This document shows, in pieces, positions 36,596 to 45,130 of a stretch of 64,000 nt of DNA. The notes under the pieces are model-generated. The model searched no databases and was not told where the DNA came from. It saw only the letters and a program-made list of their open reading frames with translations. The position numbers and the translations under genes are program-made. This DNA comes from Myxococcales bacterium (GTDB lineage: Bacteria; Myxococcota_A; UBA9160; UBA4427), in NCBI GenBank assembly GCA_014240165.1, contig JAAZXM010000008.1:1-64000 (forward strand), given 5' to 3'. Every line of letters begins with the position of its first letter. The first letter of the stretch is position 1.

Positions 36596-37165
36596 CTACT
36601 TGCTCACCCGCTCCGAGTACTCGCCGTTGCGCGTATCGACGCGGATCACGTCTCCCTCTTCGATGAAGAGGGGCACGTTGAGCGTCGCCCCGGATTCGAT
36701 CGTGGCGGGCTTGTTTGCGCCGGAACTCGTATCGCCCTTCACGCCGGGGTCGGATTTGGTCACACGCGCTTCGATGTAGTTCGGGAGCTGGATGTTGACG
36801 GGGTTGCCCTTCCAAAAGAGCACTTCCACTTCCATGTTCTCGAGCAGAAAGTCGACGGCTTTGCCGAGGACGTCATCCCCGATGGGGATCTGGTCATAGC
36901 TTTGGCTGTCCATGAAGATACGGCCGTTCGTGTCCTGGTAGAGGTATTGCATGGACTTTTCCGAGATATCGGCTTCGTCGATCTTCTCGCCCGAGCGAAA
37001 GGTGCGATCCACCGTCCGGCCGTTCAGCAGGTTCTTGAGCTTGGTGCGGACGAAGGCCCCTCCCTTTCCCGGCTTCACGTGCTGGAAATACGTGATGGTG
37101 AAGGGCTGGTTGTCGATCTCGAGCTTGACGCCATTACGGAACTGAGCGGTATCGATGGTTGACAT
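36596..37165 (-). CDS. efp: Translation elongation factor P
   Basis: MSTIDTAQFRNGVKLEIDNQPFTITYFQHVKPGKGGAFVRTKLKNLLNGRTVDRTFRSGEK. Confidence 0.97.
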   Translation of the reverse strand: MSTIDTAQFRNGVKLEIDNQPFTITYFQHVKPGKGGAFVRTKLKNLLNGRTVDRTFRSGEKIDEADISEKSMQYLYQDTNGRIFMDSQSYDQIPIGDDVLGKAVDFLLENMEVEVLFWKGNPVNIQLPNYIEARVTKSDPGVKGDTSSGANKPATIESGATLNVPLFIEEGDVIRVDTRNGEYSERVSK

Positions 37166-37303
37166 GTCTCTTCCTGGTTTTCCGGGCCTTGGTCGTCACA
37201 GGCGTCCGAGGAAGCGATTGCTCCCGGTCCTTGAGTCGGCTTCTGGGGGCCGGAGCTTGAAGATTCCGGGGAAAAAGACCCCATCCGGCTGCGTGAATGG
37301 AAT

Positions 37304-37335
37304 CGGGGCCCCCACTGCAGGCAGCGGAGGCCCCG
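37304..37335 (-). terminator. Possible hairpin terminator downstream of etfA
   Basis: CGGGGCC/GGCCCCG stem 304-310/329-335; weak T-tract. Confidence 0.35.
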
Positions 37336-37360
37336 TTTGAGCCTGGTGCAGGGTAGGCGA

Positions 37361-38332
37361 TCAGCCCTTGGCGGCGCCGACAGCTTCCGTCAGCGCGGGG
37401 ACGATGTCGAATAGATCGGCGACCACACCGATATCCGCGACCTCAAAGATGGGGGCGTCGGGGTCCTTGTTGATGGCGATCACGTAGTTGCTGCCCTTCA
37501 TGCCGACAAGATGCTGGATCGCGCCCGAAATCCCACACGCCACGTAGAGCTTGGGCGTGACGATCTGGCCCGAGGAGCCCACCTGGTAGGGGTGGTCGAG
37601 CCAGCCCGCGTCCACCACCGGGCGGGAGGCGCCCATGGCCCCGCCCAGAGCGTCGGCCAGGGGCTGGATCACTTCGCCGAATTTCTCCGGCGCGCCTACG
37701 CCCCGGCCGCCGGAAACGATGATGTCGGCCTTGCTGAGGTCGACTCCGGTGGATTCGGCCTGCTTCGTCTCGACGTATTGAGCACGAAGTCCGTCCAGGG
37801 CCACCTCCAGGGGCTTGGTGCCGCCGTCGGCTGAGCCCTCGAAGGCATCGTTGGCTCCCGGCTGAACCGTGGCCACCAGGGGCCCGGCGACGCCGAGTTC
37901 CGCGTCGAGTTTGCCGTTGAAGATTCGCCGGAAGAGGGTGAGGCCCGAATCATTTCCCTCGATATTGAAACAATCACTCACGAAGGCCGCATCCAGCCCG
38001 GCTGCCACTCGGGGAGCCACATCCCAGCCAATGGGGGAGTTCGAGAGCAGGACCACGTCGGCCTCGGCTGCCGAGACAGCCGCCCGGATGGCCTTGTTGA
38101 AGCCCTCGACGTTGTAATTGGCCAGGGCCGGATCGTCGACCACGAGGGTCTCGCCCGCACCCGCAGCGGCGAATTTCTCTGCTGCGTCCGCCACTCCGCT
38201 GCCCAGGACCAGGCCGCGGGTTCCGCGCCCGGTGGCCTCGGCCAGCCTGCGGGCCAGGGTCACTACTTCGTAACTCGAATCGCGAATGGCGCCGTTCGCG
38301 GCCAGTTCTGCGACGATGAGAATATTGCCCAT
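37361..38332 (-). CDS. etfA: Electron transfer flavoprotein alpha subunit
   Basis: VSGGRGVGAPEKFGEVIQPLADALGGAMGASRPVVDAGWLDHPYQVGSSGQIVTPKLYVACGISGAIQHLVGM. Confidence 0.97.
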   Translation of the reverse strand: MGNILIVAELAANGAIRDSSYEVVTLARRLAEATGRGTRGLVLGSGVADAAEKFAAAGAGETLVVDDPALANYNVEGFNKAIRAAVSAAEADVVLLSNSPIGWDVAPRVAAGLDAAFVSDCFNIEGNDSGLTLFRRIFNGKLDAELGVAGPLVATVQPGANDAFEGSADGGTKPLEVALDGLRAQYVETKQAESTGVDLSKADIIVSGGRGVGAPEKFGEVIQPLADALGGAMGASRPVVDAGWLDHPYQVGSSGQIVTPKLYVACGISGAIQHLVGMKGSNYVIAINKDPDAPIFEVADIGVVADLFDIVPALTEAVGAAKG

Positions 38333-38438
38333 CGATATCTACTCCCGATGATTGATGATTGAGGGCGAAGTCTGCTCGCCCCGGGGATTGGGTTTCATGT
38401 CGAATCGCCTCTGGGCGCTCGGATCCGCCTCGGCTCCT

Positions 38439-39224
38439 TTAGAGAAGGCCGAGCTCTCGGATCTTGCCCACCAGTTGGCCGACCACTTCGTCGGTGCTGC
38501 CCTCCAGGATCTCGGCCGTGTCCGCTTTGGGGGGCACGTAGATCTTGTTCACCGTGACCTTGGCGTTGTCGGCGCCCACCTGATCGGCCACGCCGAGGTC
38601 CGCCGCTGTCTTGCTGTCCACGGGCTTCTTCTTGGCCTGCATGATGCCCTTGAGCGAGGCGTAGCGGACCTGGTTGGCACCGGTCTGCACCGTCACGACA
38701 CAGGGCTTCGGAAGATCGACCACTTCCACCGCGCCGCCCTCGAGTTCGCGTTCGACTCGCATGGCGCCGTTATTCGTGGTCGCCAGGGCGCCCGTGGCCG
38801 AGGGCATATCGATGAGCTCGGCGAGCATCGGCGGGACCGCGGCGAAATTGCCATCCTCGGCCATCAGGCCACAGAAGATGATCTCGGGATTTTCTTCCTT
38901 GGCCACTGCGGCCAGCAGCTTCGCAATGCCCAGGGAATCGGAACCCTCGGCAGCCGCGTCGTTGATATGCACGGCCCGATCGGCCCCCATACCCAGGGCG
39001 GTGCGCAGCGCTTGAGTGGCCCTGTCGGGCCCGACGGTTACGACCACGACCTCGACATCGTCGCCACCGGCATCCTTGATGCGCAGCGCCTCTTCGAGTG
39101 CGTAGCTGTCATAACTGTTGATTTCGAACTTGATGTTGTCTTCCTGAATCCAGCTGCCGTCGGCGCGGACATCGAGTCGCGCGTCCTGGTGCGGCACCTG
39201 CTTCAGGCACACCATGACCTTCAT
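38439..39224 (-). CDS. etfB: Electron transfer flavoprotein beta subunit
   Basis: MKVMVCLKQVPHQDARLDVR...NSYDSYALEEALRIKD; paired with etfA. Confidence 0.96.
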   Translation of the reverse strand: MKVMVCLKQVPHQDARLDVRADGSWIQEDNIKFEINSYDSYALEEALRIKDAGGDDVEVVVVTVGPDRATQALRTALGMGADRAVHINDAAAEGSDSLGIAKLLAAVAKEENPEIIFCGLMAEDGNFAAVPPMLAELIDMPSATGALATTNNGAMRVERELEGGAVEVVDLPKPCVVTVQTGANQVRYASLKGIMQAKKKPVDSKTAADLGVADQVGADNAKVTVNKIYVPPKADTAEILEGSTDEVVGQLVGKIRELGLL

Positions 39225-39259
39225 GGGGGTGAGCCTCCGCTTGGATGGTGGATGGGAAA

Positions 39260-39285
39260 GGCCCCGATGCCTTGGCACCGGGGCC
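39260..39285 (-). terminator. Hairpin between alpha/beta hydrolase and etfB, putative terminator
   Basis: GGCCCCGATGCC-TT-GGCACCGGGGCC, followed on minus strand by CTTTCCC. Confidence 0.4.
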
Positions 39286-39419
39286 CGAAAAAGGGAGCCA
39301 AACCTAACGGAGCGGGAGACCGATTTCAACGTGGCGCAAAGCGCCCTCTGGGCCCCAATCGGGGTTCAGCCACCGCAGAACGGGCGGGATACGCAGGGGG
39401 TCGCCTCCCTGGAGGCGCT

Positions 39420-40181
39420 TCAGATCTCGTCGAGAATGCCTTCGATCCAGTCGCCCACGGTTCGCGACGCCGCGCGGTAGGTGCCCAGCCGCTCGGCCTC
39501 GGATTGCCCGGATTGCAGCAGGGAGCCGTCGGCCCCCTCGAAGATGCGCAGGACCGTCGGCGCCCCGACCCGGGCGAGGGATCGCCTCAGGACGTCGAGT
39601 TCGCAGAGCGGATCGGCGCTGCCCTGAAGGAAGAGCATGGAAGAAGTGATTCGGTAGAGCGCCTGGATCTCGGCGCTCTCGGGTTTTCCCTTCGCGTGCA
39701 GGGGAAAGCCCAGGAAAAAGAGGCCGTCGGCTTGGATGCGTCCGCTTGCCAGGCGTGCGGCCACCTTGGCGCCGAGTCCTACGCCGCCGAGGAAGAGATG
39801 ACTGGGCGCCGAGGTCTTGTCGTGGGTGAGCAGGCCCAGGGCGGCTCGGAAGGCCTTTTCCAGGACGACGGGGTCGGGATTCTTGGGCTTTTTCTTGCCC
39901 GCCTCGGCGAAAGGAAAATTGAAGCGGAGCGTGAGGAAGCGTTGCAGCGCGAGCTCTTGATGCAGAGCGCTGACCAGGGGGTCGTTGAGGTCACCCTCGT
40001 CGTGGGCGATGACCACGGCGATGCGGGCGCCCGTGGGCCACCACTCGGGAAAACCGATGACCGCCGAGAGCGATTCGCAGCCCTCAAGGGGCTCGGGAAG
40101 CTCGATTTGGACGTCCTTGAATTTGGCTGTTTCTTCCACGCTCCACCGATCCCGGTTTTGGGGGGACGGGACGGGTATCAC
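39420..40181 (-). CDS. Alpha/beta-hydrolase fold protein (KANL3/Tex30-like), nucleophile Ser absent
   Basis: AVVIAHDEGDLNDPLVSALHQELALQRFLTLRFNFPFAEAGKKKP...FLGGVGLGAKVAARLA...FLQGSADPLCE. Confidence 0.8.
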   Translation of the reverse strand: MIPVPSPQNRDRWSVEETAKFKDVQIELPEPLEGCESLSAVIGFPEWWPTGARIAVVIAHDEGDLNDPLVSALHQELALQRFLTLRFNFPFAEAGKKKPKNPDPVVLEKAFRAALGLLTHDKTSAPSHLFLGGVGLGAKVAARLASGRIQADGLFFLGFPLHAKGKPESAEIQALYRITSSMLFLQGSADPLCELDVLRRSLARVGAPTVLRIFEGADGSLLQSGQSEAERLGTYRAASRTVGDWIEGILDEI

Positions 40182-40292
40182 ATGGGGGTTGGGAATGCAC
40201 GATGAGGTGCGGACTCCGGGCCCTTCCGGGCGGGGGACGGGAACGCCTCGAAGGGCGTATACTGCCGCCAGAGGGCCCTACGAGGAGTTTTT

Positions 40293-40763
40293 GTGAACGC
40301 TGCAGCGCAGCCCATTACCATCGACCTGAATCCGAGAAAGAGTCGCCTCTGGGACAGGATTCGCAGTCATGTGGCTTCGGATCGGCAGCCCGCGGCGCCC
40401 TCGGGCGCGGCGGATCTGCTTCTTCTTCTGCCCGATCTCACGGTTCTTCTTGCGCGTCTGCTCCGAGACGATCGTGTGCCCCTGGCGCGCAAGGCCATCG
40501 CGGTGGCGGGCGTGGCCTACGTGCTCTCTCCCCTGGATCTGCTGCCATCGCTCCTGCTGGGCCCGGTGGGGATGCTCGATGATCTGATGATCGTGGCGGC
40601 CTGCCTCTCGGGCATCGTGAACCGGGTTCACCCCGATGTGGTTCGCTCCCATTGGTCGGGTCAGGGCGACGCCCTGGAAGCCATCTCCCGGGTCACCGCC
40701 TGGGTGGAGGGCAATCTGGTCCGGAGCGTGGGGAGCCTGCGGCGGGGCTGGGGCCGACGCTAG
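40293..40763 (+). CDS. DUF1232 (YkvA-like) protein
   Basis: VPLARKAIAVAGVAYVLSPLDLLP...GPVGMLDDLMIVAACL; GTG start. Confidence 0.87.
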   Translation: MNAAAQPITIDLNPRKSRLWDRIRSHVASDRQPAAPSGAADLLLLLPDLTVLLARLLRDDRVPLARKAIAVAGVAYVLSPLDLLPSLLLGPVGMLDDLMIVAACLSGIVNRVHPDVVRSHWSGQGDALEAISRVTAWVEGNLVRSVGSLRRGWGRR

Positions 40764-41173
40764 CCGGGGTTTTCGGGGCCTGAGTTCGGGGCCACCAGGG
40801 CCTGGAGTCGGCCGCGGTCTTCCCGGGGGATGCGCCGAACCCGGCCCTCGCTGTCCACCGAGGCATGCTCGGTGGCGCCCGATGCGAAGCGTTGGTCGCC
40901 GCGCTCGACGGTGTAGGCCATACGAAGCGAAGCGCCGTGCACCCATTCCGCCCAGGTGGTCACCACCAGGAGATCATCGAAGCGCGCGCCCAGGGTGTAG
41001 TCGACCTCGCAGCGCGTCACCGCGAAGTGGAGCCCCAGGTCCATGTAGTACGCGTAGGGGCGATCATGCTCCTCCAGCCAAACCACCCGGGCGCGTTCGA
41101 AGAAGCGCAGGTAATTCGAATGATGGACCACCCCCATGGCGTCGGTTTCGTAGAAACCGATGCGGTGCTCCAC
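40760..41173 (-). CDS. YbgC/FadM-type acyl-CoA thioesterase (hotdog fold)
   Basis: MEHRIGFYETDAMGVVHHSNYLRFFERARVVWLEE. Confidence 0.92.
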   Translation of the reverse strand: MEHRIGFYETDAMGVVHHSNYLRFFERARVVWLEEHDRPYAYYMDLGLHFAVTRCEVDYTLGARFDDLLVVTTWAEWVHGASLRMAYTVERGDQRFASGATEHASVDSEGRVRRIPREDRGRLQALVAPNSGPENPG

Positions 41174-41211
41174 TTGGGAAGCCGCGGCGCCCGGGGGAAT
41201 GGCGTCGGCGC

Positions 41212-41970
41212 TCAGAAGGAATCCTTGGCCGTGCGCAAGACGCCCAGCGCCTCACCGCTTTCTGCCCGCATGAAGGGGTTGGTTTCGCGTTCCTCGCCGA
41301 TGGTCGAGGGGATCGTCATCTCCTCGGCGGTGGCGTCATGCCAATCGGCGGCAGCACCGGCCCTGATCGCCTGCACCCTTTCCAGTTTGGCCTGCATCGC
41401 GGTGTTGTCGGGCTCGGCACTCACTGCAAAGCGCAGGTTGGATTCGGTGTACTCGTGGCCGCAGAAGACCCGCATGGTGTCGGGCAGGGCCGCGAGTTTT
41501 TCGCAGAGGGCGGTGTACATCATCTGCGCATCGCCCTCGAAGAGCCGTCCGCAACCCGCGGCAAAGAGCATGTCGCCCGAGAACAGGGCCTGGGCTTCGT
41601 CGAAGACATAGGCGACGTGGCCCATGGTATGGGAGGGGATGAAGAAGACCCGAGCGGTGTGTTCCCCCACGCTGATCGTGTCGCCCTCGTCGACCCCGTT
41701 GGTGAAGCCGGGTACGCGCTGGGCATCGGAGACATGGGCGTAGACCGGTACGCCGTAGCGCTCGGCGAGTTCGGGGTTGGCCGCCGAGTGGTCGGGATGG
41801 TGGTGGGTGGAGAGGATCTTGGTCACCGTGGCGCCGCTCGCCTCGACCCGGCGAATGACGGGTTCGGCCTCGGGGGCGTCCACGATGGCGGCCTCCCGGG
41901 TGCGGTCGCAGGTGACCAGGTAGGTGTAGTTGTCGCCGAGTGTGGGAATCCGTTCGATGGAGAGAGTCAT
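41212..41970 (-). CDS. gloB: Hydroxyacylglutathione hydrolase (glyoxalase II)
   Basis: STHHHPDHSAANPEL metallo-beta-lactamase motif; FCGHEYTESNLRFA. Confidence 0.93.
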   Translation of the reverse strand: MTLSIERIPTLGDNYTYLVTCDRTREAAIVDAPEAEPVIRRVEASGATVTKILSTHHHPDHSAANPELAERYGVPVYAHVSDAQRVPGFTNGVDEGDTISVGEHTARVFFIPSHTMGHVAYVFDEAQALFSGDMLFAAGCGRLFEGDAQMMYTALCEKLAALPDTMRVFCGHEYTESNLRFAVSAEPDNTAMQAKLERVQAIRAGAAADWHDATAEEMTIPSTIGEERETNPFMRAESGEALGVLRTAKDSF

Positions 41971-42011
41971 GAAATGATCCTAGCTCGCTGGAGAGAGGGG
42001 TTGGGGAGCGC

Positions 42012-42848
42012 TCAGCTGGCCTCGACCGGAAGCGGACTGTCCGCTTCTGCCGCCGGTTGATTCGCTCTCGGTTCGGGGGTTGTTCCTCCGAAGGCGGGGC
42101 AGAAGCGCTTATAACCACACCAATCGCAGAGACGGTTCTTCTTGGCGGGAAATTCCCGGGTGGCGCGGATCTCGTCGATGAGGCCGATCACCTCGGTTTT
42201 GAGGGCGGCGAGTTCTTCGGGCGTTCGCGTGGACGTGCAGGTGCGATCCTTGGCGAGGTAGTGCCAGACCAGCCGGATGGGCTGGTCGCTTCCATACTGC
42301 TCCGCGACGCCGATCTGGTAGAGCGCGAGCTGTCGGTCGCTGTCGAGTTTTTTCTGGCTCGGGATGTAGGCTCCGGTCTTGTAATCCTGGATCTCGATGG
42401 CGCCGTCCCGGGCGCGTACGATGCGGTCGACGATGCCCTGCATCGCGTATTCGCCCTTTGGGTCCAGGTCGAAAATCACGCGCTCTTCGAGGCCCAGGGT
42501 CTCATCGGCGTCAAAGGGGTAATGCCGCCGATAGAAATGGCTCAGGCAACGGATGCCGAGGTCGAGATAGAATTTCTTGTCGAGGCCCGACTTCACGATG
42601 CGAATGCGCTCGGGGTTGTAGTGTTCCTCGAAGTTGGTCTTGTAGCGGTCGATGACCTTGTTCAGGCTCGGGACCTGCTCCCGCCCGACGAATTCGTAGA
42701 GTCGCTCGAGCACTTCGTGAACCCGCTTGCCCACGAAGGCCTCGACGCCTTCGCTGTCCTCGGGCAGGTCGAGGATGTAGCGGAACTCGAATTGCTTTCG
42801 GCAATTTTCGAAAGTGTTGAGCCGCGAGTGGCTGTAGAGCTCGGTCAT
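42012..42848 (-). CDS. RecB-like PD-(D/E)XK nuclease with putative 4Fe-4S cluster
   Basis: YSHSRLNTFENCRKQFEFRY...GIVDRIVRARDGAIEIQDYKTGAYI...LCDWCGYKRFCPAF; four-Cys AddB/Cas4-type pattern. Confidence 0.9.
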   Translation of the reverse strand: MTELYSHSRLNTFENCRKQFEFRYILDLPEDSEGVEAFVGKRVHEVLERLYEFVGREQVPSLNKVIDRYKTNFEEHYNPERIRIVKSGLDKKFYLDLGIRCLSHFYRRHYPFDADETLGLEERVIFDLDPKGEYAMQGIVDRIVRARDGAIEIQDYKTGAYIPSQKKLDSDRQLALYQIGVAEQYGSDQPIRLVWHYLAKDRTCTSTRTPEELAALKTEVIGLIDEIRATREFPAKKNRLCDWCGYKRFCPAFGGTTPEPRANQPAAEADSPLPVEAS

Positions 42849-42986
42849 GGTTCTCCGCGGGGGGGGGCGGGGCCAGCATAGGGACTGAGGGGGGGCGAGG
42901 CACGGCTCCTCTTGCGGATTCGGGCGGGAAGTTCGAGCTGGGCTATCTTGAAAGATTCGTTCGCGAAGCGCGTGGGAGGAGAGCAA

Positions 42987-43949
42987 GTGGGGGCCCGAAG
43001 CAAGCAAATCCAGGAAACTGAACGCCCTGCGGGCCCGCGTGGTTCGGAGGTCCGGGTCGCCGGGGGGCCTTCGGCGGGGGAGGGCTGCCCGCCGGATATC
43101 ATCGAGGCCGCCGTGCGGGGGCTCTCGGGTTGCAGCGACAACGTCCTCGCCCAGGCGGTTTGCCGGGGCATCGTCGATCCCCAGGCCGTGGTGGACTGGA
43201 CCAATCGCACAGAGCGCCTGCTGCGCTTCCAATTCGATCGTGCCGAGTTGCGCTCGGAGATCCCCGGGGTGGCCCGGCAACTGAACGCGCTGCTGGCCCA
43301 GGTCGAGCTTCCTTTTTCGAGTTCCCCGGAGTCGATCACGTCGGCCTTCGTCGCCTCCCTCGTGGGTCTTCGGGAGTCCCTATCCGAGGACGTGGCGGCG
43401 GCCTTCGAGGGCGACCCGGCCGCGACGGGCTACGAGGAGATCGCCGTGGCGTACCCGGCCATCCGCGCGCTCTCGGTGCACCGCATCGCCCACGAACTCT
43501 ATCTTCGCCAGGTGCCCCTGATTCCCCGGATCATGAGCGAATACGCCCACGACCGTACGGGGATCGATATTCATCCGGGCGCGGCGATCGGGCGGCACTT
43601 CTTCATTGACCACGGAACCGGGGTGGTGATTGGTGAGACCACGGTGATCGGCGACAACGTGCGGATCTACCAGGGGGTGACCCTGGGTGCCCGATCCATC
43701 AAGAAGAGTTCGACCCTGCGCGGGCTCAAGCGTCATCCCACCGTGGAGAACGATGTCACGATCTACGCCGGTGCCAAGATCCTTGGCGGCGAGACCGTGA
43801 TCGGTGCGGGCAGCGTGATCGGCGGCAACGTGTGGCTCACGCAATCGGTAGCGCCGGGCTCACAGGTCCTGGCCGAGCCGCCCCATAATGTGGTGAGCGA
43901 GGACGAGCGCGATGAACTCCTCTCCCTTCAGCGCGCCTGGGAAGATTAG
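42987..43949 (+). CDS. cysE: Serine O-acetyltransferase
   Basis: DIHPGAAIGRHFFIDHGTGVVIGETTVIGDNVRIYQGVTLGA hexapeptide repeats; GTG start with GGAGGA SD. Confidence 0.93.
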   Translation: MGARSKQIQETERPAGPRGSEVRVAGGPSAGEGCPPDIIEAAVRGLSGCSDNVLAQAVCRGIVDPQAVVDWTNRTERLLRFQFDRAELRSEIPGVARQLNALLAQVELPFSSSPESITSAFVASLVGLRESLSEDVAAAFEGDPAATGYEEIAVAYPAIRALSVHRIAHELYLRQVPLIPRIMSEYAHDRTGIDIHPGAAIGRHFFIDHGTGVVIGETTVIGDNVRIYQGVTLGARSIKKSSTLRGLKRHPTVENDVTIYAGAKILGGETVIGAGSVIGGNVWLTQSVAPGSQVLAEPPHNVVSEDERDELLSLQRAWED

Positions 43950-43983
43950 GGCCCGGATGACGGGCCCTTACGAGGTGAGGCGC

Positions 43984-44514
43984 ATGCCTTTGGGGCGTCG
44001 CGGTTCTATGTTGCGGACTCTCGGGTGGGGACTCGCGCTCCTGCTCGCCTGGGCTGCTTTCGCTGTTCCGTCCGGGGCCACGGTGGCCGAAGCCGACAAC
44101 GAGAGCTGGGGCTACGACCTGGCCCACGAATTGATGAGCCCCTATTGCCCGGGGCGGACGCTTGCGGCCTGCACCAGCGACCAGGCCGCCGAATTGCGCC
44201 AGTGGATCCTTCTCCAGGAGGCGGCCGGGACAAGTCGCGAGGAAGTGGTGGCCATTCTCGAGCAGCGCTTCGGCGATGTGATTCGCTCGAGCCCGGAAGC
44301 CGAGGGCTGGGGGCTGGCCGCATGGCTCCTGCCCGGAGCGGCGCTTCTGCTGGGGGCCCTGGTGGTGGTATGGGTCCTCCGCCGCATGGTGGTGCAAGAT
44401 CCGAGTGCCCAGCCGGTTTCCGAGCCCACCCTGGTATCCAGTCCCCCGCCCGCAGCGGCGGATGATGAACTCGCGCGGCGGGTCGACGAGGAAATCGCCG
44501 CTGGTCAAGGCTGA
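43984..44514 (+). CDS. CcmH-like cytochrome c biogenesis protein
   Basis: DLAHELMSPYCPGRTLAACTSDQAAELRQWILLQEAAGTSREEVVAILEQRFGDVI plus C-terminal TM helix. Confidence 0.87.
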   Translation: MPLGRRGSMLRTLGWGLALLLAWAAFAVPSGATVAEADNESWGYDLAHELMSPYCPGRTLAACTSDQAAELRQWILLQEAAGTSREEVVAILEQRFGDVIRSSPEAEGWGLAAWLLPGAALLLGALVVVWVLRRMVVQDPSAQPVSEPTLVSSPPPAAADDELARRVDEEIAAGQG

Positions 44515-44562
44515 TCTGCGCCGCCCGATGATGCGCTTCGGCGTCGCGGTATACTGGGCCGG

Positions 44563-45117
44563 GTGAAGGTCTATACCAAGCGCGGAGATGGCGGCGAAAC
44601 CGATCTTGCCGGGGGCGGCAGGGTCGCCAAGGATGATCTGCGCGTGGAGGCCTACGGGGCGGTGGACGAACTCAACGCGTTCGTCGGCCTGGCCGCAGTG
44701 GATTGCGCCGAAGACCTTCGCCCGCAGCTGGCCGCGATCCAGCGCACACTCTTCGAGATCGGCGCAGGCCTGGCGAGCAATCCCGATGCCCGGTCCGAGG
44801 CGCTTTCGAGTCAGGGGGCGACCTCGGAAGACGTGGACTCCCTGGAGGCCGCCATGGACGCCGCTGAAGACGAGTTGGCCCCGTTGGCCGCCTTCGTATT
44901 GCCCGGGGGCACCCGGGCCGCATCGGCCTTTCATGTGGCGAGAACCGTCTGCCGCCGGGCGGAACGCCGGGTGGTGGCCCTGAACCGCGCCGAGGAAGTC
45001 GACGAGGTCACGCTTCGCTACCTGAACCGCCTCTCGGATACCTTCTTCGTCTGGGCTCGCGTGGAGAACGCGCGCAGCGCCGTCGGCGACATCGAGTGGA
45101 CCCGCCGCGGGGGCTGA
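44563..45117 (+). CDS. PduO-type cob(I)alamin adenosyltransferase
   Basis: KVYTKRGDGGETDLAGGGRVAKDDLRVEAYGAVDELNAFVGLA...FVLPGGTRAASAFHVARTVCRRAERR. Confidence 0.96.
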   Translation: MKVYTKRGDGGETDLAGGGRVAKDDLRVEAYGAVDELNAFVGLAAVDCAEDLRPQLAAIQRTLFEIGAGLASNPDARSEALSSQGATSEDVDSLEAAMDAAEDELAPLAAFVLPGGTRAASAFHVARTVCRRAERRVVALNRAEEVDEVTLRYLNRLSDTFFVWARVENARSAVGDIEWTRRGG

Positions 45118-45130
45118 TACGCCCCGGCGC

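Noticed and set aside
38352-40205. 617-aa plus-strand ORF
   Set aside because: Antisense to etfB and the KANL3-like gene; no recognisable domain.
42012-42848. Considered as Cas4
   Set aside because: Fe-S PD-(D/E)XK layout is shared with AddB/RecB-like nucleases and there are no other cas genes or repeats in the window.
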